Shown: one piece after another, positions 10,710 through 22,662 of the stretch
How the letters are laid out: every line of letters begins with the position of its first letter
How positions within the stretch are numbered: position 1 is the stretch's first letter
Source: Dillenia suffruticosa
Lineage: Eukaryota; Streptophyta; Magnoliopsida; Dilleniales; Dilleniaceae
NCBI GenBank assembly: GCA_033439265.1
Contig: JAVTVX010000002.1
Location: 1,622,001-1,686,000 of the forward strand
Direction: 5' to 3'
Length of the DNA stretch: 64,000 bases
Translations under genes and position numbers: made by a program
Notes under the pieces: generated by a model
Databases searched by the model: none
What the model saw: the letters and a program-made list of their open reading frames with translations, nothing else
What the model was told of the DNA's origin: nothing

Positions 10710-13700
10710 TCAGACTCTTTGGGTTATCTCATCGATACAAATAACTATCGATCGGCCATTTTCTCCTTCAGTCCACTTGATGGATTCTCTCGCCAGAAAC
10801 TTCAAAATCTGCAGAAAATTGTTCAGTGAGAGTTCCAAAACTGTCGGGTACATTTTCCTGATAAAATATAACACAGGAAAATGACCATGCTACGATAATG
10901 GCTTTAGCTTTACAAAATTTATGTACTCAAATGTTTTGAAGGAAGCTACAGATATCACTATAATGTCAGCAGCTTCTATCAGATAATGACCCTCCAAAGC
11001 CCCTAATATATTCGTTTTGTCCCTCAAAAACACTGATTGATTTCGTATTGTTAAAGAGATGGAATTAATAAAAGAAAATTCACAAGCAAATCTATATATT
11101 CTATGCTTATGTCAATGTTGCATTCTATATGCAGAGACATTTTAATGCCTTTTGTGAAGAACATAAATCAGTTGTCTAGTGATCACTCTTAAATAAATTC
11201 TCTTCTAATTGTTGGTTAAATCATATACAAATATCACTCATGGTTAAATCATATACAAATATCTGGGTAAGCATATCAAGAACAAGTCAACAAAGGTGTT
11301 GTGGACAAACATGAGGTTGGAGGTTTTGAAGATCAAAAGTGAAACCCAGGTCAGACGGAGAGATGGAGAAGCAAACAGAGGAAGAGCACCAAAATTGCTA
11401 ACAAATTTAGCAGCAATAATATTAATAATAGAGTTTTCTCCATAAATGGCTATAAGTTTGGTAGATCTGATACTGCTTATTAAATGTTATTTGTCCTTTT
11501 AGGACTCAAATGTGATTGGACCCTCAACCGATGGACAGTTGTATAGCTGGAACATGGGTTTTATGGTAACCTCACATCGGATGTCCCCGGAGGGACAACC
11601 TCACACGTTTTTAGTTTGAAAATCCCTTCGTAATTCCAACATGCAAATGGATCCTCGGTGTGCATGGCTTGCTGCAACTCAGCACGTATGCAATTTCAAC
11701 CAATAATTTGTGCTTTTGAAAGTTGAAACCAATCTTGACCATGTAAGCATATTAATAACCTCCCTTTAACACATTTTTTGGGATAGAGAACTCTGAGGAA
11801 CTTTCACCTACCGTGAGATAGTTGTCACAACTTAAGAAACAAAACTTCTTAAACAAATGTCAGGAAAAAAAAATGTCGACTTTCCATCGAAAATACAAGG
11901 CTTAACACCAGTTTTATACCAAACACGTGCCATTGTGACTATGTTCCGAGGAGCCCGGGCATTTTGATATAGCATTCAGACCCTCTTAAATTTGGTAGAC
12001 TCTGCGTTCGGTTGTTATACCACTAGCATACAAAATGTGGGACCTCAAAGGATGTTCTATATCTAAATCAATTATTACATGTCATGTTCATAACAAGAAA
12101 GAGATTGCATGGACTCACCAGTCTTTTCCGAGTCATTTGTTTGGAATCCTTGTTATCCATCCCCACTTTGATCTTGAGGAACTTAATGCCTTTGGAATCA
12201 AAGATGAGCAGCCATATCATGGCATTACAGCTCAATTGAAAGGATCACACTGAAACTAAAAGGGAGAACATTACTTACAGGGGATGCTGCAGAGACATTG
12301 CAATTGTATCTTCAAATTTCGTATGGCATCCTTTGGATCATACTCTTGCAAGTCAGTAGACATATTCTCCTTTCTGCAGTCATACGAATGTCACATACTC
12401 ATATGAAACAACTTGACCTTATGACCAAGAAAAGGAAAAGATTAAGGTCAAGATATAAGTGTACACCTGTTAACAAAAAGTAATTCAATAGGTTTTTCAT
12501 CTGCTTCATGGGCCTTCTTTTTGAAATATTGACCCTGACCACCAAAGCCCATCACGCAGGTAAAGAATTAAAATAAAAAATTAAAACAAAAAAGAGAGAA
12601 AAACAACCATTCCAGTAAAATTGAAAGTAGCAAACTCAACACTATAGCTGAAGCCTGTTCAAAGAATTCTATTGTGGATACTAAAATAAGTTCATTGTGG
12701 CATCAGTATTAGAACATGTAATCACAAATCAATTAATCCCACTTTTTCTTGTGAACAACATGAATCCACTTCATCATTGGCTCGGCATACAGAGCCTTCT
12801 TTTTTCTTTTTCTATAAATCAATAGGTCCCTTTTACAAAGCTTGTGCCCTGGTTTTGAACATTTGGATCCCTCTATAGTTCTTATCATTTATTCAATTTG
12901 TAACTTGTCACTACCTTTGTTCATTATCCTTTCTATGGAAATATTATTCAATTTTAAAAGCCCTTAATTTATCGTTAGAGAACTCTCTCTAGTTACTCAT
13001 AAAAGTGTCTTGACCTATATTTCTTTCCCTTTAATGTTACTCCCGTACTTCAGCATTGTCATTTTAACTACATCGCACCGCATCTTGTGTCATTAACTAT
13101 AACCCAACTTACTATTATACTACAATTTTTCTTTACACGTTTTCATCCTGTGAATATATCATCACTGTAGTTTTTTTTCCAGTCCATCAGTCCTAATCTG
13201 ACCTTACATGCTACAGGATCAGTCTCTGACCTTCCCCAATACAGGTCCAAGTGACAAAATTTGCCCTGTTTAGCAATGTTGACAGGCAAAGATAATGGGA
13301 ATTTTTTCTCAATACTTGTCGAAAGATTTCATATATTTTTCTCAGCCTTATCCTCTCCTGTATTTCTCCCATTTACATTCATTGTTCCACCCTAGAAGAT
13401 TCTTATATCTAATGGATCTGAATTTATTTCCTAATCAGCAAATGATTTCATCCTGGTTTATGTTGAACAGAGGATAGATCTTGAGCAATGGCAATCACAA
13501 GCATAAGCCCATAAGTCTCAAGCTCTATTCAATATAAAAGTGAATCTAGAACCCAAAGAATTAAAACCTTTTAGCTTGTTATAAATAACCGGCGCAGAGT
13601 GTTGTTTCCTCTTGCCAATTAACAACTAGAAAATACAGCTAAATCCCGGGGGGATCCAGAAAAGAAAGGTCAAGTCAGATAGAAAAGTATCATCAGAGGG

Positions 13701-16700
13701 ATAGCAAGAAATTTGACAAAAACATATTAAAAATCATGAAGCAACCTTTCCAAAAAAGGTCCTAGGCTAAAAACAAAGAACTACAGTAGCCTATACCTAG
13801 AGCTGTTTCAGTTAATTTATCATTTTTTTCAGCAGCATTTATGTGAGTGGTGCCATGAATGCTAAATTGGTACCAGCTCCTTCAGTTTCTGCGCCCGAAT
13901 ATGATCACCCTTGACACAGGCGTCAACTGCCTGCGTGCAAAGGAAGGTACTGTTTTAAGAGAAGAAAAACTGAATCTAATGAAGGATCAAGAAAAGCAAT
14001 GGGCCAACGGTGACTCACAGCTTTGTAGTATTCATGCATCATTCTCCAACTCTCTCTCACGGCCTGACGGAGGACGTCATAATTATCCCCATCGTCAATA
14101 TCTTTTCTTGTAAAAAAAAAAAAAAAAAAAGAAGTGTTAAAAAGATATCAGAAAGAAAGATTAGATATTAATTTTCCATAATTGGCTTACAACTTTTACA
14201 TATTTATACACAGAAGCTCATTAGTTATTAACACAAGCTTCTAAAAGTGGCATATGATCACAACACACAGAGTTTTGAGTCCCCTATGAAGATCTGAAGT
14301 CCTCAAACAAATCACTTAGATTTAAAGTCCACACAGCAGCAGAATAGAAAATAGTTACAGTTGAAAACATTTAAGTGTGACACCTACTGAAACATAATGT
14401 TAACAGATTTTTTAGAGAACATAATAAGTGCAAAAGGATGCAAAACTGCAACATGACGGACATAAAGGTGCATACCATCCTCAGCATCTAAAAATGTTTC
14501 CACAGTAGCTTTCTCGCCTATTAAAGAGGTTTCTCTAAGTGGTTCAACTACCACATCATTGAACGCACTCACTCTTCTCGGTGGGATTATTCTTCTGGGA
14601 GCTTCCTCAAATCTTTCTTGAACAAAGAGTGACTGCAAAATGCTTCTTGCATCAGGTATACTTTCAACTCTCTGCTTGGACTCTTTATTTCTAACCATAT
14701 GTTGGGATCCATCTCTGCAGCTGTGTCAACAAAAGATGTAAAGCCTTTTCAAAACATACAAGTAGCACAACCCAAGAAAAAATTTCCCTCAAAAAGAAAC
14801 TAAGCTCTCAGTAGCATCTGGTTTGCTAGATGTTATATACTATATGCAAAAGGCAAAATAGCATACCTTGGAGTAGATTTTATAGACTGAAAATTTTCTT
14901 GACAAAATTTTGATTCCAGGGCTGCAAAGTTCCCCTCTTCTGTACTCTGTCAAATGAAAGCAGACTATACTGTTAAGATAATATCTTTACCATACTCCAT
15001 CAGTTAAGCCTTCTGAGAAATTGGTGGTTTGATGGTAAGATAGCAGGTCAGGTGTAACTTTCAAGCCCCCCAGTATTCCCATTTGAGATTCATGTGTTTA
15101 AAACTGGGATACTCTTAAAAAATCACTGTATGCCTATGTATAAGGAGGGGCAAACATAACAACAAATCCAACATATTTGATCAGCTTAAACTTTTGGAAA
15201 ACCAGATGATCAAGAAATAAGATGAAAATGATAACCTAGAACAGTACCTTTGGTATGGACATATTACAGTTCCACATTCAACGCAGGTTGTAGAGTAAGC
15301 CAACTTTGATAAGAGCCACCAGGCTCTACAAAGCCAAATGATGAATGCCAGTTATTTATTTCTATGATATTGTAATATAAAAGATCAGCAAGGGTTGCAA
15401 TGACTGAATGTCAGGAATGGGGGGGTGGAAGGAAAAAAAATCAAAACAGATTCTTAAAATAAATTAAGCATAAAAAAGTCAAAACATCTAAGGACTCAGA
15501 CCATTCATGCCTTTTAACAGATTTTTAAAATTAAACTCACACAAAAATTATTACTCAAATTACTTAAAACTAAACTCTTACTTGCTGAGCAGGTATTCCA
15601 ATAATATCATCGCTCTTCTTCAAAGTCAAATCTGATAGAAGAAGAAGTTTCTCCATGCTCTGCATGAACAAATAGTACAACTGTCAAAGAGAGTTCATGA
15701 AAGATAAATGCACCCAATCACATGAGTGACAAACATGATTTTAATTCCTCAAAAAGTTAATAACATTCAGAAAGTTTTTAAGGTAGAAAAACACATGTGG
15801 TTATATGAACATGAATTAGATGAAAGCATTATAATGGTCAACAATTTTGGAAGGGGAGAAGGGGAGGGAGAGGGAGATAAAAATTGCTTCTGAAAAAAAA
15901 AAAGCACTATGGAAATGATAAAACAAACCAAACAAGAAATAAAATAAAATAAAATAAATCTTGTGTGCAACTTAGGAGTCTTTCACGTGTCAAGTCAAAT
16001 AACAGCTAATAAATATTAGGTTTAATCGCACTACAATGTCATTTTTCAGTCTAAACTTTACTAGCAGAAGCATAGAGTTTTCTTTTTGTACAATCACACA
16101 CACACACACACATATATTAACAATGATAATCACCAGAGTCATAAATTATATCAATGCTACATAACACAATAACATCTTAGAAAAAAAGTCATAGTCATAG
16201 AATGAATGTGAACTTTACCGACTCCATGTTGTACCCACATGTACCTGCAAAATAAATAAATTAATTGAGAACAATTTACATCTAAAATATGATAATTCAA
16301 CAAAGAATAATGCATCATATAACCACAAAGTGATGAGAAGTTTAATCAGATATTATAAACATTTGGCAACAAGGAAAAAGAAAAGTATAAACAGTGCCGA
16401 AAGATAAACTTGTAATGGCATTACATAATTCAATCACATCCAAAAAACCAAGTAAAATCTGTGGCTCCCAACTCCCATAGATTGAAAGCTCTTTCCTTTT
16501 GGGGGATGGGGAGCATAGGATTGGACCGGTTCTCACACTAAAGATAAAAAGGGAACAAATGTGCCTTTCTGAGCACATAACCTGCAGAACCTAAATTTCA
16601 TCAACAAATGATCTCAGAATGCTAACCTGAAAATTATCAGAACTAATTTCCAACATTCCATAGTGGATTATATCATCCTTGACACATATGCATTTCGTAT

Positions 16701-18202
16701 TGCATATGTTAAAGAAATTACCTTAATCAGGCAAAAGTTGCATTTAATTCAAGGCTGACTCACATTTCTAACGCTTGCCAGAAGTCATGCTTAAACCCAG
16801 TTAAATGACAAAATCAACACCAATGTTTATTTTCAAGTTCGCTAAGACCAAAAGAAAATTTGGAAGATGCTCAGTGAAGTCACTTTTCCTGCTATTGAGA
16901 ATGGTGACATCATCATCCAAGCCATTAGTGTAATGAGTCAGTCTAGGAACAATTATCATCGCCAATCGGTTTGTTGACTCTAGGCTTCTTCACATTATAA
17001 TATTTCATGCAGACATCAAGCCGGAATAAAATATTTGTGTAAATCATGTAAACACTACCCTACGGAAGTGAAATTAGCCAAATTATGGAGAGTTGTGGAG
17101 AGATCGTAAGTAAATTTAGTAACCTAACTAAACCAGATGCAAACTTAGAGAAACTATAAAAATTCTCTTCCAACAGAAAATTAAAAGTTTGCAAGGATGT
17201 TATCTTTTCCTAGTTGTCTCTCAACATTATTTTGTATCTCTCACCTCCTTTGTCCTACAATTCTTCTTCCATGAATGAGAAATATTCCACGCAGAATAAT
17301 GTCAGCCAATGTGAGAATTCAAAGTATAATAACAGTTTCGGCACCAGTAGATATATTAGAACATTGAGATTGATTTCACTATTTAATTGTCATTAAACAA
17401 ATGATGGTCATTTTTTAAGACTCCTATTGAATCAAAGCCAACTCCTCAGGTGTACATGATTTTTTTCTAAATTCATCTCTTAGTATGCGTCTTCTAATAA
17501 TCACAAGTATGGTTTTTGATGCATGATATGAACTAACGACCAAGGAGCCATGCATATTTCTGTGGCAGAGAGCTGAACAGACAAATACTAAATATGAAAA
17601 TGTAAATGAAAGAAAAATTTACCAAGAACTTCTTGAACTACATTCATATAAAGTTTAAAGTCATCTCTCAGCATTCCCACCAGAAAGTCAATATGTTTAG
17701 GTGCTTTGCTTGTCCTTGTTATTGTAACATCTTCAGGTACTTTGTAATCCCGTATCTCAGAAGCGGGAAATTTATTTGAATCTAGTTTCATAGGTTTGGC
17801 TGACTTCAATGACATGTTTGTGGCTTTTCGTGGATGAGCATAATCCTTCCCAATCACCCCTGAAACTGACCCCATTGAAGCAGAAGCCTTTTTTGGCTTT
17901 CTTGGCCTGGGATTTTCTTCAGCATAGGTTGCATTCTGAAAATTACAGTTAGATGATGGCAGTGAAAGTGTTGCAACATCTGCTTGGTCCTTGGCAGGAT
18001 TACTGGCAGAACTAGAGTCTCTCTCCAGCCCATCAGACAGAATTTGTCCAGCCAAATCTTTGTTGCCACCTGACTCATAATATACACTGGCTATATTATC
18101 AAGAGAAAGTGCAGAGCCAAAAGCATCTAGCAGCCCATTTAGATCAAACATACAATGATCATATTCTGAGTTGCCCAAACTGCTAGATGAAGAAGCATCC
18201 AT
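10710..18202 (-). CDS. SDE5: SDE5-like protein (UBA/CUE-like, DUF1771, degenerate SMR region)
   Basis: Exons on minus: 18202-17623, 16244-16219, 15659-15582, 14946-14867, 14714-14476, 14101-14019, 13930-13874, 12534-12467, 12373-12279, 10945-10914, 10808-10710. They sum to 1437 nt (478 residues) with every junction in phase. The N-terminus (about 20-60) is UBA/CUE-like (LLDAFGSALSLDNIASVYYE). The middle has a basic Ser/Pro region and CGYNMESMEKLLLLSDLTL. Residues about 340-404 match DUF1771 (YDVLRQAVRESWRMMHEYYK, then FKKKAHEADEK). Residues about 405-478 resemble an SMR fold (DLQEYDPKDAIRNLK; FLARESIKWTE). In Arabidopsis SDE5 acts with SGS3 and RDR6 in trans-acting siRNA production and transgene silencing, and it resembles mRNA export factors. 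The last two exons are the least certain: they are short, and the SMR core normally holding a TGxG loop is missing. Translation start MDASSSS was chosen as the first ATG of the family-like sequence; a 5' UTR intron is possible. Order beside CTL1 matches Arabidopsis. Confidence 0.87.
15248..15325 (-). other. Cryptic (possible poison) exon in SDE5 intron 3
   Basis: A 78-nt segment between exons 3 and 4 has a good acceptor (ttgtag) and donor (gtactg). In the phase set by exon 3 it reads into TGA within 16 codons, so inclusion would truncate SDE5. In another frame it encodes a Cys-rich stretch (CVECGTVICPYQR) that phase does not allow. Exons 3 and 4 join in frame without it, so the canonical mRNA skips it. 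Confidence 0.3.
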
Positions 18203-19405
18203 ATTCTCTTCATAAAATAAAGCAAAACATACTAAGTAGGCAAACAAAAACTTTAAATAGGTTGAAAATTGAGGAATGAAAGAAGTAGAATAACTCGAAT
18301 TGTACATGATTAGAACCCAAGGAAAATAAGCATGATGCAAAAGATGCCAATTTTAGAGACAAATTAAGATCAGTCACTAAACACAGTGTGATCAGCAAGC
18401 AAGAGAAATAAGAGAGCAGCTAATTAAAAAAAGAAAAGAAAAGCAAAAGGTGCCCACATCTTTATCACACAAAATTATGATCAATTTTGTTATACAATTC
18501 CAACGACTCTAAACTTACTACATTTGAAGCATTCCTTAAGGCATTCCTTCGTACATTTATCTTTGATCCCTTCCCAAGTGATATGGTCTTTTATGTTTTG
18601 AGCATCTAAAGAATCCCCCTCAACCAAAAAAAAGGTAAAGAATCATCCGGACACAATATAGTCGAACCTCTACTATAAAATCTAATATAAATGATTCTGC
18701 AAAGAAATCTCTTGGAGCTTAAAGAATCGCCGGACCAATTTACACAATTACCAAAAATTAAATAATAAAAGTAACTTAAAATTGAGACCTACATTGTTTG
18801 TGAGCCATCAGCGCATACCATACATATTGAAATTTAGACCCACATTTCATAAAAAAATACCTTTGATCCTCACTAGAAATCTTCAAATAATTGGAGGAAA
18901 AAAAATTTCGGTTTTGTGTTACATCACAAGTAGCGCATGGTGAGTTTGTATGTAGCCTGTCCTTTTTTAACCAGTACATACATGCTGCCCTAAAATCATT
19001 ATACAGAAAATGGGGTTTGGAAGCTCTTCACAATTTCAATTGCAGATGTGTAATTGAACAAACATCAAATCATCTGACCCAGATTAATCACCACTAAAGC
19101 ACGTCTCAGCGAAAACCATGATGGTATGATCCCACATTCACAGAAAGACTTACCTAAAAAAGAAGAAACCCAAACAAGAACAACAAAAGATGAAGGAAAA
19201 GGACAATAAAATTACTCTAATAAATCCATTAACATAAATGATCATATAAAGATGGACTCTCTCTCTCTCTCATGTTTCCCAGAGAAATTGCAGGAAAGAA
19301 TGATAAAGATGACAAAGACAATTCTGGATGGTGAAAATGTAGTTTGGAGAAACGAAGTGTCAATTTCTTACTTGAAATGGAAACTGTTTCCATCAGGGTC
19401 TACCC

Positions 19406-19635
19406 AGAATCACATTGACGAAGAATAGATGACAAACACAACAACAAATAACATAAAAGGACAGCATACAGCAATCTTGCATCCATTTCTAGACCAATAA
19501 TCTCTCTCTCTCTCTCTCTCAGAATCACATTGATGAAGAATAGACGATATATACAACAACAAATAACATAAAAGGACAGCATACAGCAAACTTGCATCCA
19601 TTTCTCGACCAACAATCTCTCTCTCTCTCTCTCTT
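19406..19635. repeat. Tandem duplication, 115 bp, each copy ending in (CT)n
   Basis: Copy 1 (19406-19520) and copy 2 (19521-19635) both begin agaatcacattga, share ataacataaaaggacagcat, and end in a (TC)n tract of about 20 bases. They differ at roughly ten positions. The unit is not seen elsewhere in the window. It lies about 1.2-1.4 kb upstream of the SDE5 start codon, in its likely promoter or 5' leader. Confidence 0.9.
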
Positions 19636-20825
19636 CCCCCCCCCCCCGGGGGGTTTCTGGGAGAGATTCGCTTCGCCTCCGGAGGTACTTGAAGAGTTGG
19701 TCCAGCGCAGAAAAATGGCGGGCAATTAAAGTAATTCAAGAAAGTGGAAGTTTGCTGCGATCACCTACATACGGGTCCAGCATAAATAACGCGATTGAAG
19801 TTATCATTGACCGTCCCATCCCACACGACCGAGACCCGCGGGCCATCCTCGGACCCATCTCAAATAAATTACTATAGGTTTAAAACCCACGAAGCCCGCA
19901 AAATTGAATACTTTAGATCTAAAGCCCAACCAAGCCCCACCCACATTAGAAGACAAACAAGGAGCAACATGCAAAAGCAAAATTCTTGGTGGCCAACCCT
20001 ATAAACTTTCCAAGGGTGTGAATAAATACTAATTAAAAACTTGGGGAGGTTTTTGAAATTTTAAATTTTTTTGTGAATGGGGTGCTCCTATTGACAAACA
20101 AAAGAAGTATTGATCACATTGAAATCTTCATATCAAGATTAAAGTGATTTTAATCCTATTTTCATTGTCTGATAAATTATACATTTAATTTCAGGAACCA
20201 CAAAATTAATTCTCATCTGAATTTTTAAAAATATCAAAAATCAAAATTAATTATACCTATTGTTTACTTTGATTCTCACAAGAGAGCACGTGCATTAACA
20301 AACATAAAGTCATCGTATTAAAGAGATTAGTTTTTTTTTATTTGTTGTACAGAGATTTAAATCTGAAATCATCAGATTGGATGATGGGGTTTCTATAACT
20401 AGGCTGTCCTCTTGAGCACTTAAAGAGATTAGTTGATTGCTTCAAAACTTGAGATGTTATGTAGCAACAATTTTTTTTGACAAAATCTCAAAATCTTTAA
20501 AATTCTTAATAGGTGACTTGATATTGGTCCACAATGAATGAGATTTTGAAGATCTAAAATTAATTAATAAAGTCAATGATTTGTAAAACGGAGTGCAAAT
20601 ACTTTAGTAAATAATAAGATAATACTTAAATATCAAGATTAATCAAATACAATTTTTTAAGATCGAAAATAAAAATATTTATAAGTAAACATTCTTAATT
20701 AGACATGGATATAACTAAAGAAACAAAATACAAAGAAAGACATCTCAAACTATGTTATAAATACACTCCAAAGATTACCTTACCAGAAGAGATGTTGACG
20801 ATGAATGGAACACAGCAAAGTGCAC

Positions 20826-20827
<2 letters not shown>

Positions 20828-20861
<34 letters not shown>
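20828..20861. repeat. (GA)n microsatellite
   Basis: About 17 uninterrupted GA units, upstream of SDE5 and downstream-facing relative to HIPM. GA/CT tracts like this are common in plant core promoters and 5' UTRs. Confidence 0.97.
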
Positions 20862-20865
<4 letters not shown>

Positions 20866-21423
20866 AAGAGGTTAGGCGGCTTCAGTTTGTGACAAGTCTG
20901 TTGATTCGTATGAAATGCGATAATATTTGGACCATTTTTCATCTGTCATAATTAGTGATAAGCAACAAATTTAGAAATTTTAGATATATAATATAAAAAT
21001 ACCACTTTAATTTTTCATTTGTATTTCTTAAAGTAAAATTTCTAAATAAATTTATTATATAGTTTTTGAAACTTAGGCATTAATGGAAGTGTATAAATAT
21101 CATTCGTAAAGCAAGCGGGTAATTGCCCAAAAGGCTAGAAAATACCAAATGAGTTTTTAAATAAAGTTGAAGCAAAAGCATGGGAGCATAAATAGGGAAG
21201 TAAAAATAAGAAAGGAAGTACAAATATAGAAGTAAAATACAAATTAGACCAATTATTTGTATGTGGGTCTATTTGGATAATCTCAATTTAATTCAATTTA
21301 TCTTATTTTACTTTACTTGTAATATTTATAAAACTTTTAAAATATGATACTAACCTCAACGTTATTTTTTCTGTTTTTTTTGGGGGGAGAGAGTACTTCA
21401 TGCTAGAAATCCCTAATTATAGT

Positions 21424-21425
<2 letters not shown>

Positions 21426-21455
<30 letters not shown>

Positions 21456-21460
21456 TGTAT
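21426..21460. repeat. (ATGT)n microsatellite
   Basis: About eight perfect ATGT tetranucleotide repeats followed by a T run, in intergenic DNA between SDE5 and HIPM. Likely length-polymorphic. Confidence 0.95.
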
Positions 21461-21831
21461 AATTTTTTTTTTAGTTTTCACCACTGATATCTAAATTTTA
21501 CTTGACTAATTTAATTCGAGTATTATAGGACCTATTTTAGGGATTGACTGTTTTAAATCCCCTTTCGTTATTTTCAAAACTTGAATTCAAGATATTTGGT
21601 TAAGGGGTAGAGTATCGACCATTCAATTCAAAAAATTTTGGTATGTATATATAATATTCTTTGTTAAAAGAAAACAATTTAGTCATTCAACTTAGTGTCA
21701 ACGACGATTTTCAAATTAATTATTTTGAAATTGTAACTCGATTTTGACTCTAATTTAAGTAATTTGCAAATAAATCGAAATTAGATATAAAGTATGTAAA
21801 GTTTGGTTTTGAAAATTTTCTAATATAATTA

Positions 21832-22173
21832 TAGGCCCAGCCAGGCCCGAATTTTTACCCTTCACTTTTTCGATTGGCAGCCCCTATCCAAGCCCGTATC
21901 GGCCCGGCCATATTTGACTTTTTTTTTTTTGTGAGAAGCCATATTTGAGTATGCCGGAACGGTGTGAATCCAAAGTCGTGGGTCCATATTGATATTCAAT
22001 AATGTTTCGGGTCGGGTTAGGGATGGGTAGATGAAGAACCGAGTGGGATGCTGAGTTGATGCCCATTTGGGATGGGTTGATTGAAGAACCCAGTGGGAAG
22101 CTGAGGGAACAAGAGAGTCCCTAGTCTCCACTGTAGCAGAACCTCAAGCTTCGCCTCGTCTCAAGCTTCATCA
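21832..22173 (+). promoter_or_regulatory. Probable HIPM promoter and first untranslated exon
   Basis: The stretch 21832-21910 has several GGCCCA/GGCCCG words of the site-II type found in promoters of growth and mitochondrial genes. Downstream is a C/T-rich region ending tca at 22173, followed by a strong donor gtaagc. The matching acceptor gcaag lies two bases before the ATG at 22663, so a 5' UTR intron of about 0.5 kb is inferred. A short direct repeat is present at 22022-22070 and 22071-22112 (gatgggtWga...gaagaacc). No TATA box was identified. Confidence 0.45.
22022..22112. repeat. Short tandem repeat, 49-bp period
   Basis: Two imperfect copies, beginning gatgggtagatgaagaacc and gatgggttgattgaagaacc and each continuing with agtgggaWgctgag. 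They lie in the presumed HIPM promoter. Confidence 0.7.
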
Positions 22174-22662
22174 GTAAGCTTCGCTTCTCTCTTTTGGATT
22201 GATCGGTTAGATTTCTGAAATGGGTTGTTATTCTAGGGCAAGGGTTTTTGGCTTGTAAATAGGGGTTTGATTTGGGGGTATTGGAGAAACTGTTTTGGAA
22301 GAGAGACGAGTGGGGTAACCAGGGCTTGAGTGGCAAAATTAGGGTTTGTGTTGGACGACTGGAGTTTTTCAGCAATCTGTATCGAAGATGGTTTTCATAA
22401 ATTTGGATTGAGTAATCCAATCTAACTCAAATATTGTCAATCCGACTTAACATAACCCTAATTTAGGCCTGCTATCCAATCCTATCTAACCCCCGCGCCA
22501 ATCCTTTTATTTACTAAGGTCGCTGCAAATTGTATACACTACACACACACAAAAATTCATGAATATGTTTCTCGTGTGTAGCATTTGAGGCATTTACATG
22601 CTACTTTTAATTCCCTGTATTGGTTATATAATTGTCTTATGTGATTCTTGTTGTTGCAAGGA

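Larger units (their letters stand above)
18203..21831. other. SDE5 upstream and intergenic region
   Basis: No coding region was recognised in this gap. It should hold the SDE5 promoter and leader (reading leftward). It contains a 115-bp tandem duplication at 19406-19635, a C-rich/G-rich run near 19636-19653, a (GA)n tract at 20828-20861, a (ATGT)n tract at 21426-21460, and long AT-rich stretches. The Arg-Glu-rich reading frames over the (CT)n tracts are artefacts of the repeat. Confidence 0.5.

Noticed and set aside
12035-12253. 72-residue plus-strand frame inside SDE5
   Set aside because: It lies in an SDE5 intron on the opposite strand without conserved features.
19400-19739. Arg-Glu-rich reading frames near SDE5
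   Set aside because: They are translations of (CT)n microsatellites and the 115-bp duplication.
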